A DNA stretch of 64,000 nt, taken from contig CACFZE010000002.1 in the NCBI GenBank assembly GCA_902570695.1, positions 62,001 to 126,000 of the forward strand, in the 5' to 3' direction. The notes under the pieces were generated by a model that was not told the DNA's origin, ran no database searches, and worked only from the letters and a program-made list of their open reading frames with translations. Both the position numbers and the translations under genes were made by a program. The stretch is from an uncultured Pelagibacteraceae bacterium. Its GTDB lineage: Bacteria; Pseudomonadota; Alphaproteobacteria; Pelagibacterales; Pelagibacteraceae. Shown one piece after another: positions 1 through 10,758 of the stretch (the first letter of the stretch is position 1; each line of letters begins with the position of its first letter).

Positions 1-633
1 AAATTTTATTCCTTTCGTTTTTTTTAAGTATTCATCAATTAGAACATTGCCAGGCCCTATATCTTTTGCCATTAATTTATCTTTAAAACAATAAGTATAA
101 TTTGATATTCCTCCAATATTTAAAATTAATGTGGGATCATTTATCTGAAATTTTTTTATTAAAAGTTTATGATAGATAGGAGCTAAAGGCGCCCCTTCAC
201 CATTATTTTTAATATCATTACCTCTAAAATTATAAATTACTTTCTCGTTTAACAATTGTGAAAGTAATTTTGCATCTCCCATTTGTACAGAATAACCATC
301 TTTAGGTTTATGAATTATTGTTTGCCCATGCAGTCCAACTAATTGAATTTTACAATTATTATCATTAATAATACTTTGAGATATTCTGGAATGATAAATT
401 GTTAAATCTCTTTCTAAAGATTTATAAATTTTTATATTTTCCTCTATATCTGATCTATTATTTATATTTAAGATAAAAGTAGAGAGTCTTTTTCTAAATT
501 CTTCAGGATAATTAAAATACTTATTATCTATTATATCTAAATTGTTTTCACCATCTGATTTGATAATACTTGCATCAATACCATCAAGAGATGTACCACT
601 CATTAAACCCAGTGCTATAAAAGAATTATCCAT
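1..633 (-). CDS. anmK: Anhydro-N-acetylmuramic acid kinase (3' end beyond window)
   Basis: The protein begins at an ATG at 633 and runs off the left edge without a stop, giving 211 residues of an enzyme usually about 370 long. The N-terminal signature GLMSGTSLDGID (residues 9-20) and later GLHGQT and NIGGISN stretches are typical of AnmK. AnmK phosphorylates and ring-opens 1,6-anhydro-MurNAc to MurNAc-6-phosphate in cytoplasmic peptidoglycan recycling. The gene is divergent from tyrS with only 47 bp between the starts, an arrangement common in alphaproteobacteria. The C-terminal part cannot be assessed here. Confidence 0.93.
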   Translation of the reverse strand, partial: MDNSFIALGLMSGTSLDGIDASIIKSDGENNLDIIDNKYFNYPEEFRKRLSTFILNINNRSDIEENIKIYKSLERDLTIYHSRISQSIINDNNCKIQLVGLHGQTIIHKPKDGYSVQMGDAKLLSQLLNEKVIYNFRGNDIKNNGEGAPLAPIYHKLLIKKFQINDPTLILNIGGISNYTYCFKDKLMAKDIGPGNVLIDEYLKKTKGIKF

Positions 634-680
634 TGTTGATTATTATTTTTATTTAAATATGTATATTAAAAGTACCACTT

Positions 681-1904
681 ATGAATGAATTTTTAAAAGA
701 ATTTAAAGATAGAGGATATTTTTATCAATGCACAGACGAAAAGGCTCTTTCAAAGAAGCTTAGTGAAGAGAGCATAAAAGGATATATAGGCTTTGATTGC
801 ACTGCTCAATCTTTACACGTAGGAAGCTTGCTTCAAATCATGTGCTTAAGATTAATGCAAAAACATGGACATAAACCAATTGTTTTGCTCGGGGGAGGAA
901 CTACAAGAATAGGAGATCCATCTGGAAAAGATAAAACAAGAAAAATTTTAGAGGAAAATGAAATAGAAAAAAATATAAAAAGTATAGAGAGCATACTAAA
1001 AAAATTTTTAGAAACTGAAGATGAAAAAGTAGCTCCAATTTTTGTTAACAACTATACTTGGCTAAAGAATTTAAATTATATATCTTTTCTAAGAGATATA
1101 GGAAAACATTTTACTATAAATAAAATGTTAAGTTTTGATAGTGTTAAATTAAGATTAGAGAGAGAGCAATCATTAAGTTACATGGAATTTAATTATATGA
1201 TTTTGCAAGCCTATGATTTTCTAGAATTAAATAAGAAAGAGAATTGTTTGCTCCAAATTGGAGGGTCAGATCAATGGGGTAATATTGTAAATGGAGTTGA
1301 GCTAATTAAAAGATATTCATCTAATGAAGTTTATGGTTTAACAACAGAACTTATAACTTTAGCATCCGGTGCTAAGATGGGTAAATCCGAAAGTGGTGCT
1401 ATTTGGTTAGATAAAAAATTGTATTCAGTTTTTGATTATTGGCAATTTTGGAGAAATGTTGATGATAAAGATGTGTTGAAATTTCTTAAAATGTTTACAG
1501 ATTTAAATTTAAGCGAAATCGAGATAATAAGTAATCATGATATTAATGAACAAAAAATTATTTTAGCGAACAAGGCTACCTCTATTCTACACGGGGCTAA
1601 TGAGGCTACTAAAGCAGAAGAAATTGCTAAGAATTCTTTTTCCGAAAATTCGTCTGGAGAAAATTTGCCAAGTACAAAAGTAGATATCTCTAATATTGGT
1701 AATGATGTAGTTAATTTAGTCTCAATTATTGATAAAAACTTATCTAAAAGCGAAATAAGAAGACTAATAAAATCTAATGGTATTAAAATCAATAATGAAA
1801 CTATTTCAGATGATAAATTTATAATTTCAAATGAGCTTATGAAAAGAAACAATTTTATTAAGGTCTCAATCGGTAAGAAAAAACATTATAAAATAGTAAC
1901 TTAA
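681..1904 (+). CDS. tyrS: Tyrosyl-tRNA synthetase
   Basis: This 407-residue class I aminoacyl-tRNA synthetase charges tRNA-Tyr with tyrosine using ATP. The HIGH-box equivalent is HVGSL near residue 46 and the KMSKS loop is KMGKS near residue 232. The GGSDQWGN segment that contributes to the tyrosine/adenylate pocket is present. An S4-like RNA-binding domain occupies the last 65 residues or so. Length and motif spacing match bacterial TyrRS. The stop overlaps the stop of the convergent AsmA-like gene by four bases, leaving no room for an intrinsic terminator. Confidence 0.97.
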   Translation: MNEFLKEFKDRGYFYQCTDEKALSKKLSEESIKGYIGFDCTAQSLHVGSLLQIMCLRLMQKHGHKPIVLLGGGTTRIGDPSGKDKTRKILEENEIEKNIKSIESILKKFLETEDEKVAPIFVNNYTWLKNLNYISFLRDIGKHFTINKMLSFDSVKLRLEREQSLSYMEFNYMILQAYDFLELNKKENCLLQIGGSDQWGNIVNGVELIKRYSSNEVYGLTTELITLASGAKMGKSESGAIWLDKKLYSVFDYWQFWRNVDDKDVLKFLKMFTDLNLSEIEIISNHDINEQKIILANKATSILHGANEATKAEEIAKNSFSENSSGENLPSTKVDISNIGNDVVNLVSIIDKNLSKSEIRRLIKSNGIKINNETISDDKFIISNELMKRNNFIKVSIGKKKHYKIVT

Positions 1905-4483
1905 TTAGAAATTTTTTCCAAAGTTCTTGTAATAAATCTTGGAGTCAGAGTTTTTATTGGATTAACAGTGGATTTAAGTTTTTTCGGTGGCCCTTTAATT
2001 TTAAAGCTTACACCAAATACTCCTTCACCAATTTTTTTTCCAACCAATATATCACCTAACATTGGTATTTTTGAAATTGTTTTATTAACAGTTGTTGCTG
2101 GTACAAGCGTCCCTTTCAAACTAGTTAATTCATCTTTTACAATATAACCTTGCATCATAAGTGAAATTGCTGGGCCAATCGCATATACCTCTTTTATTTT
2201 AGTGTTATTTCCTAAAGTTTCATAATCCATCTCGAAATCAGTAAATCGTATACCTTCACCTGTGAGAAGATCAGCTATCCCTTGAAGAGATGCTAATGTT
2301 AAAAGTTTAGCAAGAACAGGGACCTCTTGGACTTTAAAATCATTAATTCTTAAATTTGATATTGTTTTACCTTCGTAATTAGATGACTCGTATATTAATT
2401 TACCCTCTTTAAAACCCTTAATAAATTTAAAATTTTTTATAAAAGGTTCAGGATGCTCTATTTCTAAAAATGTAATTTTTTGTTTTTTATCATTAGTAAA
2501 GATATTTAATTTAAATTTTCTCTTATTATTTAATTTTGCATTTATGTTTGAGTTAAAAACTTTATTACTCTTTATTTGTATTTCTCCTTTAACATTTGAT
2601 AAATAAGAAAAGTTCTCAACAAAATATTTTCCGATATCTAAATAAATAAAAGTATTCAAATTTTTGAAATTAGAAAGTATTGATTTTGAGGAATTATCTA
2701 ATAAATTTTTTATATTTTTAGATCCATCAAATTGACTGCCAGTTAAGTAATAATTGTTATTAACTTTCTTAAATTCTAATTTATTATATTTTCTATTTTT
2801 GTTAACTATATCGATTTTAAATAAATCTAAACTTTTAATTTTATCGTTTTTTCCTATTTCAAGATTTTCAACATTAATACTTTTTTCGTCTTCGTTAAAT
2901 TCTATATTTTTGAAAATTATTTCATTATTATCTTTGTAAATACCATTTATATTCAGTTCAGATTTTATATCTGCCTTTTTTTGATAATCTAATTCTTCAA
3001 TATCTATTTCTGCGCTATCTAGGTCTAAATCTAAAGCAAAAAAGTAATTATTATCTTTTTTTTCAACATTTAAGGACATATTTTCATTTATATTATTAAT
3101 AGAATATTTGCTTTTTAAGTTAAATTTAAATTTTTTATTTTTATAATCTAAATCTAAATGACTGTTACTAAATTTTATTTGATTTTTGAAATTACTAAAA
3201 TATTTCTTTATTCTTTGTGATTTATAGTCAATTAAAATAATTTCAGATTTTAATTTAGATTTAATGCTAAAATTTTTAATTTCATTTTTTTTATTTAATT
3301 TAAAATTTATTAAATTTTCTGATGCGAATGTGATATCTTGGTCTTGAAAACTAAAGTTTTTAAATTGAACAAATTTTTTAAATTCCTTAGAGTTTATTTT
3401 GCTTTTTGTATTACTTAAATCTACAGTAACTAGAGCATCTTTGTTTTGTTTTTTTTTATAGATTAAATTAATTAAATTTTTTGTTTTTTTATTATTGTAG
3501 TTATTATTTTGAAATAAAAACTTGCTATTTAAAACAATTTTTAATTCTTCTTTAATGTAATTAATTAAAATATTACCATCTTTAAAATATATAAAATCTT
3601 GATATTTTGATTTTGTAAATAACTCGTCAAAATTTAATTTTGATACAATACTTAAATCTTTAATATTAAGTTTTTTATTAATTTTAAATGATAATTCATT
3701 TTCTGAGCTCAAATTTACAGGTCTATCATCTATTAAATCTAAATTAATATTTATAAATTTACTGTAATTATTTAAATTAATTTTAGTCTCATTTGTTTTA
3801 AAATTTCCCGAGATTTCGAGATAATTATTAACTTTTTTAATTCTTATTTCTTCTGAAGCAATCAAGAATTTATCAAATGATAATTCTATTTCATTTAAAT
3901 TTATAACGTCCTGATCTGCTAAAAAATCAAATTTAATATTTTCAATTTTTAATTGGTTAGGTAATTTTATCTCTGCATCTGTTACTGATCCATTGAAAGT
4001 ATATTGAATATTTTTGAGACTTTTTTTATCAAATGTTATATTGGATATTATTTTTATTTTACCCTTTTTAATTTGTTTGAGAATTAAATTTCTTGATAAA
4101 TTAAATTCATATTCATTTATAAAATCAACAAATCGCTCAATCTCGTTTTCTTTGGAAATTATTGATATCTCGGAGATTGGGTTTTTATTATTTATATAAT
4201 CAAAAATATTTAGATCAAACTTTATATTTTCTAAGTCAATATTTTTTTCATTAATTGCTATTTGAGGGTCAAAGGTAGAAATCTCGAATTCAAAATTAGA
4301 TAGTTTTAATTTAAAATTTACTTTATTTAGTTTTAATTTAATCTTTGGATTAATCTCATTAACTTTTTCATTTATCAAACTGTTTAAATTATTTGTTTTA
4401 ACTCCTACAGTTGTTAGAAATATTATAGATCCAGTAATAATAATTATTGTTAAGATTATAATTATAGAAATTAATTTACGCAT
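1901..4483 (-). CDS. AsmA/YhdP-like envelope protein
   Basis: This 860-residue protein has one N-terminal membrane anchor (about residues 5-28) followed by a long, repetitive, Asn/Lys/Ile-rich beta-type region. The last 150 residues or so resemble the AsmA-like C-terminal domain, with a GPAISLMMQGYI stretch and a conserved GDILVGKKIGEGVFGVSF stretch. Family members (AsmA, YhdP, TamB) are anchored in the inner membrane, project into the periplasm and are implicated in phospholipid movement to the outer membrane. The exact subfamily is uncertain because the middle is highly diverged. The gene starts 8 bp inside the 3' end of prfB, so it is probably co-transcribed with mrcA and prfB. Confidence 0.75.
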   Translation of the reverse strand: MRKLISIIIILTIIIITGSIIFLTTVGVKTNNLNSLINEKVNEINPKIKLKLNKVNFKLKLSNFEFEISTFDPQIAINEKNIDLENIKFDLNIFDYINNKNPISEISIISKENEIERFVDFINEYEFNLSRNLILKQIKKGKIKIISNITFDKKSLKNIQYTFNGSVTDAEIKLPNQLKIENIKFDFLADQDVINLNEIELSFDKFLIASEEIRIKKVNNYLEISGNFKTNETKINLNNYSKFININLDLIDDRPVNLSSENELSFKINKKLNIKDLSIVSKLNFDELFTKSKYQDFIYFKDGNILINYIKEELKIVLNSKFLFQNNNYNNKKTKNLINLIYKKKQNKDALVTVDLSNTKSKINSKEFKKFVQFKNFSFQDQDITFASENLINFKLNKKNEIKNFSIKSKLKSEIILIDYKSQRIKKYFSNFKNQIKFSNSHLDLDYKNKKFKFNLKSKYSINNINENMSLNVEKKDNNYFFALDLDLDSAEIDIEELDYQKKADIKSELNINGIYKDNNEIIFKNIEFNEDEKSINVENLEIGKNDKIKSLDLFKIDIVNKNRKYNKLEFKKVNNNYYLTGSQFDGSKNIKNLLDNSSKSILSNFKNLNTFIYLDIGKYFVENFSYLSNVKGEIQIKSNKVFNSNINAKLNNKRKFKLNIFTNDKKQKITFLEIEHPEPFIKNFKFIKGFKEGKLIYESSNYEGKTISNLRINDFKVQEVPVLAKLLTLASLQGIADLLTGEGIRFTDFEMDYETLGNNTKIKEVYAIGPAISLMMQGYIVKDELTSLKGTLVPATTVNKTISKIPMLGDILVGKKIGEGVFGVSFKIKGPPKKLKSTVNPIKTLTPRFITRTLEKISN

Positions 4484-5574
4484 TTAATTTATATAAAGAA
4501 CTTTCTAAGAAATTATCTATTTCCCCATCTAATACTTTTTCAGGAGAAGTACTTTCAAAATTAGTTCTATTATCTTTTACTAATTTATATGGATGTAATA
4601 CATATGACCTGATTTGATGACCCCATCCAATATCTGACTTTGAATTTTCAAGATTTTCATTTTCTTTCTTTTTCTTTTTTAATTCATAATCATAAAGTCT
4701 CGCTCTTAACATGTTCATACAAGTATCTTTATTTTTATGCTGTGACCTTTCATTTTGACATTGTACCACAATTTTTGTTGGTAAATGTGTTATTCTTACT
4801 GCGCTATCTGTCGTGTTAACATGTTGGCCTCCTGCACCACTGGATCTATATGTGTCTATTCTTAAATCTTTTTCTAAAATTTCTATATCAATATTTTCTG
4901 ATATAACCGGGTAAACCCAAACACTAGCAAAACTTGTATGTCTTCTGGCACCAGAATCAAATGGAGAAATTCTAACGAGCCTGTGTATTCCTGACTCATT
5001 TTTTAAAAGCCCATTTACATAATCTCCACTTATTTTAACTATTGATGATTTAATACCCGCTTCATCGCCTTTATGTTCACTTATAATTTCAATTTTGAAG
5101 TTTTTTTTGTTTGCCCACTTCATGTACATTCTTCTTAATATATCGGCCCAATCTTGACTTTCAGTTCCACCAGCGCCTGCATGAAACTCTAAATAACTAT
5201 CAAATGTATCATTGTCATTTGATAGAAAACATCTTATTTCAAGTTGTTTAATTTTATAAAAAAGTATTTTTATATTTGATGTTGTTTCTTTAATTATTTC
5301 ATTGTTATTCTCCTCCATTGCTAAATCATAAATATCAAACAAATCTTTGCTTTCATTTGATGATAATTCGAAATTATTTAGCAATTTTTCTAAATTAGTT
5401 TTTTCGCGTAGAACTTTTTCAGCGTTTTTTTTGTCCTGCCAAAAGTCTGGTTTTTCAATTAAATTTGATAAATTTTTTATTTTTTCTGAAATCTTAGTCT
5501 TTTCAAAGAAACTCCTTAATTCTTTGATTTATTTTTTCTATTTCTACTTTAATATTTAAAACTTCCTGATCCAT
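4476..5574 (-). CDS. prfB: Peptide chain release factor 2, programmed +1 frameshift
   Basis: RF2 terminates translation at UGA and UAA. It is encoded in two frames: 23 codons from the ATG at 5574 to an in-frame TGA at 5505-5503, then the +1 frame to the stop at 4476. Joining the frames after CTT gives 365 residues, the usual RF2 length. The anticodon-like SPF tripeptide and the catalytic GGQ loop (SSGAGGQHVNTTDSA) are both in the second part. The N-terminal coiled segment with a PDFWQD motif spans the junction and reads correctly only with the shift. The ATG overlaps the mrcA stop by one base (TAATG), so the pair is an operon. Confidence 0.96.
5503..5517 (-). promoter_or_regulatory. prfB programmed +1 frameshift site
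   Basis: On the minus strand the sequence reads AAGGAG TTT CTT TGA. A Shine-Dalgarno-like AAGGAG (5517-5512) sits three bases upstream of the slippery CTT codon (5508-5506), followed by the frame-0 TGA stop. This is the architecture and spacing of the E. coli prfB recoding element. When RF2 is scarce, termination at TGA is slow and the ribosome slips +1 on CUU, making full-length RF2. The downstream frame continues the RF2 protein without interruption. Confidence 0.95.
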
Positions 5575-7910
5575 TAGTAGAATTTTAATATATTTGTTGT
5601 ATTTAATCTACTATCAAAGTTATTAGTTAAATTATCAAGCTTATTATCATTTTTTTTAAATGACTCAATTATAGCTAAATTAGTTTTAAGGTTAGCTTTT
5701 TTACCTGTTTTTGCATCTATAACCATCATTTTTATATTATCAGCAACTTTAAAAGGTCTTGCGTTATAAGAATTTGCGGTTTTTTTTATGAATTCCTTAA
5801 ATACCGGCATTGCTGTTTTTGATCCAGTTTCAAATTTACCTAAACTACTTGGATTATCATATCCAATGTATACACCTACAACTAAATTTGAGGTAAATCC
5901 TATAAACCAAGTATCTGTATTTTTATTTGTTGTGCCTGTCTTTCCAGCTAATTCAAGTTTTAATTCCCTTAAACCCTTTCCGGTGCCACGCTCTATAACA
6001 CCTTTTAACATAGATGTGATCTGATAAGCTGTTTGTGGTGAGAATATCTGTTGATATTTACTCTTGATAATTGGATTGCTCGATCCATCAAATGAAATTA
6101 AATCACAATTTTCACAAAATCTTTTTTCATTGTTGAAAATAGTTTTTCCTTGACTGTCTTGAATTCTGTCGATCAATATTGGGTTAACTAATTTTCCACC
6201 ATTCAAAAAAGAACAATAAGCACTAGTAATTTTTAATAGAGTTGTTTCGGCAGAACCCAAAGATACTGACATAAGTTCATCCGGATTTTCATAAATATTT
6301 AATTTTTTTGAAAAATTTATAATTTTGTCTATTCCTAATTCTTGAGCTATTCGAACTGTCATTAGGTTTCTTGATTTTTCAATACCTGTTCTTAATGTTG
6401 AAGGTCCATAGAACTTTTTACCATAATTTTCTGGTTTCCACATTTTTAAATCATTTCCTTGGTCCAGCACTATAGGAGCATCTAAAACTAAAGTTGTTGG
6501 TGAAAAATTATTTTCTAATGCTAAGGCATAAATAAATGGTTTAAATGCAGATCCAGGTTGACGTTTTGCTTGGGAAGCTCTATTGAATTCGCTTTTTTTA
6601 AAACTAAAACCACCTGATAATGCTAAAACTCTTCCACTATATGGGTCCATTACAACAATGCCACCATTAGCTTTTGGAAGTTGTTTTAAGCTATAATTTC
6701 CATCTGATAATTTTTTTACATAAATTATATCACCTCTTTTAAATAGTTTTTTGAATTCCTTTCGGGTCCAATCAATATCATTAAAATTAATTGTTCCATT
6801 ATTTTCATTTTGAGTTTTGATGACTGTTTCAAATTTATCAATTCTAGTAACAACAGCCAATTCCCAGCCTAAAGATTTTTCTAGATTTAGATCTTTAAGA
6901 TCATTTATCCAATTTTTATGTTTCTTTATGTTAGAAAGAGGTCCTCTCCATCCTTTTCTTTTATCAAAGTCTTGTAAACCATTCCTGAGTGATTGGGTTG
7001 CAATTTTTTGTAATTCTAAATCCAAAGGTGTCTTGATATTAAAACCTTGTTTATATACTTTGTCATATCCATATCTATCAATTACATTTTTTCTAACATC
7101 CTCTACATAATATCTTGAGTCTTCTAGATAAATTCTTTTTCTTTTTTGTAATATAATTTTAGAATTTATTAATTTAGAGTGTTTATTTTGATCAATGTAT
7201 CCATTTTCAAGTAAATTATTTAATACTAAATTTCTTCTAAATTTTGCTAAATCTTTATTTTTATATGGATTATATTTACTTGGTGCTTTTGGAAGAGCAG
7301 CTAAAAGTGCTGCTTCTCCATAATTGAGTTCACTTATTGGTTTATTAAAATACCTTAAACTAGCTGAAGCTATACCGTAACTACCTTCGCCAAGATAAAT
7401 TTGATTTAAGTAAAGCTCTAAAATTCTTTTTTTTGATAAAACTCGCTCAATTCTAAAAGCTAATATTGCTTCCTTTATTTTTCTATCAATACTTACTTCA
7501 TTGGTTAAAAGAAAGTTCTTTGCTACTTGTTGAGTAATAGTAGAAGCGCCTTCCAATCTTTTTGAGTATATTATATTAAATATATTATTTTTGATTGCTC
7601 TCACTACCCCTTTGGCATCTACCCCTGGATGGTCAAAAAAGTTTTTATCCTCCGCTGATAAAAAAGCATTTATAACAGTTTGAGATATAGCAGAATATGG
7701 TACAAAAATTCTTTTTTCTGATGAAAAATCGCTTACTAGGACACCATCTCCTGAATACAACTTGCTTGATACTGGTGGTTTATAATTTTTAAGATATTTG
7801 TAATCTGGCAATTTATTGGAATAAATCCAAAGAATAGATATTATTGATACTAAAATTAGTAGAGACGACAATACACCAAATATTAACAATCTTTTTAAAA
7901 TTTTTTGCAT
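5574..7910 (-). CDS. mrcA: Penicillin-binding protein 1A (bifunctional PBP)
   Basis: This 778-residue class A PBP polymerises and cross-links peptidoglycan in the periplasm. One N-terminal transmembrane helix spans about residues 10-32. A GT51 glycosyltransferase domain follows, with EDKNFF and GASTITQQVAKN motifs. The transpeptidase domain has the active-site SxxK in PGSAFKPF, the SxN motif as SRN, and KTGTT. The gene is divergent from the RNase E/G gene and directly precedes prfB with a one-base overlap. In many alphaproteobacteria an amidase gene sits between rne and mrcA; it is absent from this spot. Confidence 0.95.
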   Translation of the reverse strand: MQKILKRLLIFGVLSSLLILVSIISILWIYSNKLPDYKYLKNYKPPVSSKLYSGDGVLVSDFSSEKRIFVPYSAISQTVINAFLSAEDKNFFDHPGVDAKGVVRAIKNNIFNIIYSKRLEGASTITQQVAKNFLLTNEVSIDRKIKEAILAFRIERVLSKKRILELYLNQIYLGEGSYGIASASLRYFNKPISELNYGEAALLAALPKAPSKYNPYKNKDLAKFRRNLVLNNLLENGYIDQNKHSKLINSKIILQKRKRIYLEDSRYYVEDVRKNVIDRYGYDKVYKQGFNIKTPLDLELQKIATQSLRNGLQDFDKRKGWRGPLSNIKKHKNWINDLKDLNLEKSLGWELAVVTRIDKFETVIKTQNENNGTINFNDIDWTRKEFKKLFKRGDIIYVKKLSDGNYSLKQLPKANGGIVVMDPYSGRVLALSGGFSFKKSEFNRASQAKRQPGSAFKPFIYALALENNFSPTTLVLDAPIVLDQGNDLKMWKPENYGKKFYGPSTLRTGIEKSRNLMTVRIAQELGIDKIINFSKKLNIYENPDELMSVSLGSAETTLLKITSAYCSFLNGGKLVNPILIDRIQDSQGKTIFNNEKRFCENCDLISFDGSSNPIIKSKYQQIFSPQTAYQITSMLKGVIERGTGKGLRELKLELAGKTGTTNKNTDTWFIGFTSNLVVGVYIGYDNPSSLGKFETGSKTAMPVFKEFIKKTANSYNARPFKVADNIKMMVIDAKTGKKANLKTNLAIIESFKKNDNKLDNLTNNFDSRLNTTNILKFY

Positions 7911-7991
7911 TTTAGTTTAAATATCTTGCGAATTTGTTATTCTTAAGGCACAGAATTTATTAAAATAACCAATGAAAAAATTACCAATATT

Positions 7992-9758
7992 ATGTCAAAA
8001 AATTTATATATTGATGCATCGCATCCTAATGAAACAAGAGTTGTTCTTAAAGATAACAATCATATCGAAGACTATGAATATGAAAGTATAAATAATACTT
8101 TAATTAAGAATAATATTTATCTTGGTAAAGTCAGCAGAATTGAGCCTTCTTTACAAGCAGCGTTCGTTGACTTTGGAAGAGAAAGGCATGGATTTCTATC
8201 TTTTAATGATATTCAATCTGATTATTATCAGATACCTTCAAGTGACTTAGAAAGAATTAAACAAGAAGAAGAGCAAGTAAGAGAAGAACTTTCAAAAGAA
8301 AGTGAAAATATAGAGGATAAAATTCTAGAGGGTAAAGAAGAAATTAAAATTGATGATCCTGTTGAAAAAAAAGAGATTGATGAAAAAGATCAAATAAACT
8401 CGAAAAAAAAATTTCCATCAAAAAGATATAAAATTCAAGAAGTAATAAAACCTAATCAAGTAATATTAGTTCAAGTGTTAAAAGATGAAAGAGGACTAAA
8501 GGGAGCTGCACTTAGCACTTTTATTTCAATTGCTGGTAAATATATAGTCTTAATGCCTAATACAGCCAAAGGTGGTGGAATTTCTAGAAAAATATTTAAC
8601 CCAGGAGATAGAAAAAAAATTAGAAATATATTAAATGAAATAACTATTCCGAAAGAAATGGGAATTATAGTTAGAACTGCCGGCTCAAATAAAACAAAAA
8701 ATGAAATAGAGAATGATTTAAAAAATTTAGTTAAAGTTTGGGATCAAATAAAAGATAACGCGTTAAATTCAATTGCTCCGTCCCTAATTCATCAAGAAAG
8801 TGATATTATCAAAAGGTGTATACGAGATATGTACGATGATGATACTCAAAATATATATGTTGAGGGAAATGAAGGATATCAAAAAACAAAAAATTATTTG
8901 AAATTAATGATGCCAAATCAATTAAAAAAAGTAAAAAAATATAGAGATAAAGTCCCCCTTTTTTATAAAGAAAATATAGAAAAAAAATTATTTGAAATTT
9001 TTGAAACAGAAGTAAAACTTACTTCTGGTGGATATTTGGTAATAAACCCAACTGAGGCACTAGTTTCTATAGATGTAAATTCAGGAAAATCAATAAAACA
9101 AAAAAATGTTGAAAGTACTGCTTTTGATACAAATATTGAAGCAGCAGAAGAAATTGCAAGACAAATAAAAATAAGAGATTTATCTGGATTAATAATAATT
9201 GATTTTATAGATATGCTTAATTTCAATAATCGAAGACAGGTTGAGAGAAAATTAAAAGAGAAATGTAGAAATGATAGAGCAAGAATTCAAATAGGTAGAA
9301 TAAGTAATTTTGGATTACTAGAAATGTCAAGACAGAGACTAAGAGAAAGTAATGTTAAATGGCACATGAAATTAACAGATGAAACCTTTGTATTAAAAAT
9401 ACTTAAATTAATTGAAATAAAATCATTAGAACATAATGCAAAATTAGTAGAATTAACTATCAACGATAAAATTAAAAAACATATTACTGATAATTATGAC
9501 GAAGTAGTTAAATACTTTGAAAAAAAATATAAAGCTAAAATTGATTTAAAAACAAACAATGATTTAAATTTAGAGGACTATATAATTGATTTCAAATCAA
9601 AAACAAAGAAAGTATTAGATAAAATTGAAAAAGTTGAGAAACTTGAGGGTATAAAAATTGAAAACAAAAAAGATGATGGAATTGTTAAAAATAAAGGCAG
9701 AAAGACATTTAAAAAAAGGAAGTTCAGAAAAAAATTTTACAAAAAAAAAACTAAATAA
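7992..9758 (+). CDS. rne: Ribonuclease E/G family endoribonuclease
   Basis: This 588-residue endoribonuclease corresponds to the catalytic half of RNase E, which processes rRNA and tRNA and starts mRNA decay. An S1 RNA-binding domain begins near residue 37 ([20 protein letters not shown]) and is interrupted by a Lys/Glu-rich insertion at about residues 85-145. The metal-binding aspartates are visible in SIDVNSG and in IIIDFIDM. The C-terminus is a short Lys-rich tail instead of the long degradosome scaffold of E. coli RNase E. The zinc-link cysteine pair is not obvious. Its 3' end overlaps convergent thiG by 8 bases. Confidence 0.93.
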   Translation: MSKNLYIDASHPNETRVVLKDNNHIEDYEYESINNTLIKNNIYLGKVSRIEPSLQAAFVDFGRERHGFLSFNDIQSDYYQIPSSDLERIKQEEEQVREELSKESENIEDKILEGKEEIKIDDPVEKKEIDEKDQINSKKKFPSKRYKIQEVIKPNQVILVQVLKDERGLKGAALSTFISIAGKYIVLMPNTAKGGGISRKIFNPGDRKKIRNILNEITIPKEMGIIVRTAGSNKTKNEIENDLKNLVKVWDQIKDNALNSIAPSLIHQESDIIKRCIRDMYDDDTQNIYVEGNEGYQKTKNYLKLMMPNQLKKVKKYRDKVPLFYKENIEKKLFEIFETEVKLTSGGYLVINPTEALVSIDVNSGKSIKQKNVESTAFDTNIEAAEEIARQIKIRDLSGLIIIDFIDMLNFNNRRQVERKLKEKCRNDRARIQIGRISNFGLLEMSRQRLRESNVKWHMKLTDETFVLKILKLIEIKSLEHNAKLVELTINDKIKKHITDNYDEVVKYFEKKYKAKIDLKTNNDLNLEDYIIDFKSKTKKVLDKIEKVEKLEGIKIENKKDDGIVKNKGRKTFKKRKFRKKFYKKKTK

Positions 9759-10524
9759 TTCCTTTATTTGTAGTTGATGCAGATCCAAATAAATTTGGAT
9801 TAATTCTTCCAGACAAATATGATTTTCTTCCAGAAATTACTGCGAGCTTCATAGCTTCTGCCATTTGTATTGGATTTTTTGCTTTTGCAATTGCGGTGTT
9901 AATTAAAACTCCATCACAACCTAATTCCATTGCAATACTAGCATCTGATGCTTGTCCTATTCCAGCATCTATTATTAAGGGTAGTTTAGTTTGTTTTCTT
10001 ATTATCTTAATATTAACTTTATTTTGAATCCCAAGTCCTGAACCAATTGGAGCTGCTAGAGGCATAATAGCTACTGCTCCAGCATTTTCTAATCTCTTTG
10101 CCATTAATGGATCATCATTACAGTAAACCATTACTTTAAAACCCTCTTTAGTTAATAGTTCAGTAGATCTTAAAGTTTCAATCATTTCAGGAAAAAGGTT
10201 CTTTTTGTCACCTAATACCTCTAATTTTACTAATTTCCATCCACCTATTTCTCGTGCTAATCTTAAAGTTCTAATTGCATCTTCTGCTGTAAAACATCCA
10301 GCTGTATTTGGTAAGTATGTTATTTTTTTTGGATCTATATAATCCATCAATCTAGCTTTATTCTTATTAGATATATTTACTCTTCTAACTGCGACTGTAA
10401 CTATGTCTGCACCAGAAGTCTTAATGGCTTTAGCGCATTCACTGAAGCTTTTGTATTTTCCAGTTCCAACTATCAAACGTGATTTAAAAATCTTATTTGC
10501 AATCTTAAATTTTTTGTCAATCAT
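9751..10524 (-). CDS. thiG: Thiazole synthase
   Basis: ThiG (257 residues, TIM barrel) condenses 1-deoxy-D-xylulose 5-phosphate, dehydroglycine and ThiS-thiocarboxylate to form the thiazole phosphate of thiamine. Family hallmarks include the N-terminal [25 protein letters not shown], the Schiff-base lysine region [10 protein letters not shown], and [11 protein letters not shown]. It shares one base with the upstream thiS stop, so the two are translationally coupled. Cultured SAR11 strains are reported to need exogenous HMP (pyrimidine) while making the thiazole; thiGS here agrees with that. Confidence 0.96.
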   Translation of the reverse strand: MIDKKFKIANKIFKSRLIVGTGKYKSFSECAKAIKTSGADIVTVAVRRVNISNKNKARLMDYIDPKKITYLPNTAGCFTAEDAIRTLRLAREIGGWKLVKLEVLGDKKNLFPEMIETLRSTELLTKEGFKVMVYCNDDPLMAKRLENAGAVAIMPLAAPIGSGLGIQNKVNIKIIRKQTKLPLIIDAGIGQASDASIAMELGCDGVLINTAIAKAKNPIQMAEAMKLAVISGRKSYLSGRINPNLFGSASTTNKGII

Positions 10525-10742
10525 TATCCACCACCGATAAAATGAACAATTTCTATTTTATCACCTTTTTTTAATTGAGTTTTAGAAATCTTTCTTTTGT
10601 CTATAATTTCTTTGTTTAGTTCTATAGCTATTTTATTTAATGGCATTTTTAATTTTATAATCAAGCTCTTAAGTGAAAATTTAGGAGTTATTTGCATTTG
10701 CTTGCCATTTACAATTATTTTTATTTTATTTTTAATATTCAT
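10524..10742 (-). CDS. thiS: Sulfur carrier protein ThiS
   Basis: This is a 72-residue ubiquitin-fold sulfur carrier. It ends in the diagnostic Gly-Gly tail (FIGGG), whose C-terminal carboxylate is adenylated and thiolated to donate sulfur to ThiG. The N-terminal IIVNGKQ strand and the central [12 protein letters not shown] segment fit the family. The stop overlaps the thiG start by one base. The start lies 16 bp from the aroQ GTG on the opposite strand, so the divergent promoters must overlap the two genes' 5' ends. Confidence 0.93.
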   Translation of the reverse strand: MNIKNKIKIIVNGKQMQITPKFSLKSLIIKLKMPLNKIAIELNKEIIDKRKISKTQLKKGDKIEIVHFIGGG

Positions 10743-10758
10743 AGATTATAAGGATTTC

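Noticed and set aside
5384..5574. prfB could be a broken pseudogene because of an in-frame stop at codon 24
   Set aside because: The stop is TGA preceded by CTT and an AAGGAG stimulator at the correct spacing, and the shifted frame completes a normal-length RF2; this is programmed recoding.
10597..10758. N-terminal extension of AroQ by 54 residues
   Set aside because: That stretch is antisense to thiS, has no AroQ homology, and a GTG with a good ribosome-binding site at 10759 starts the conserved domain.
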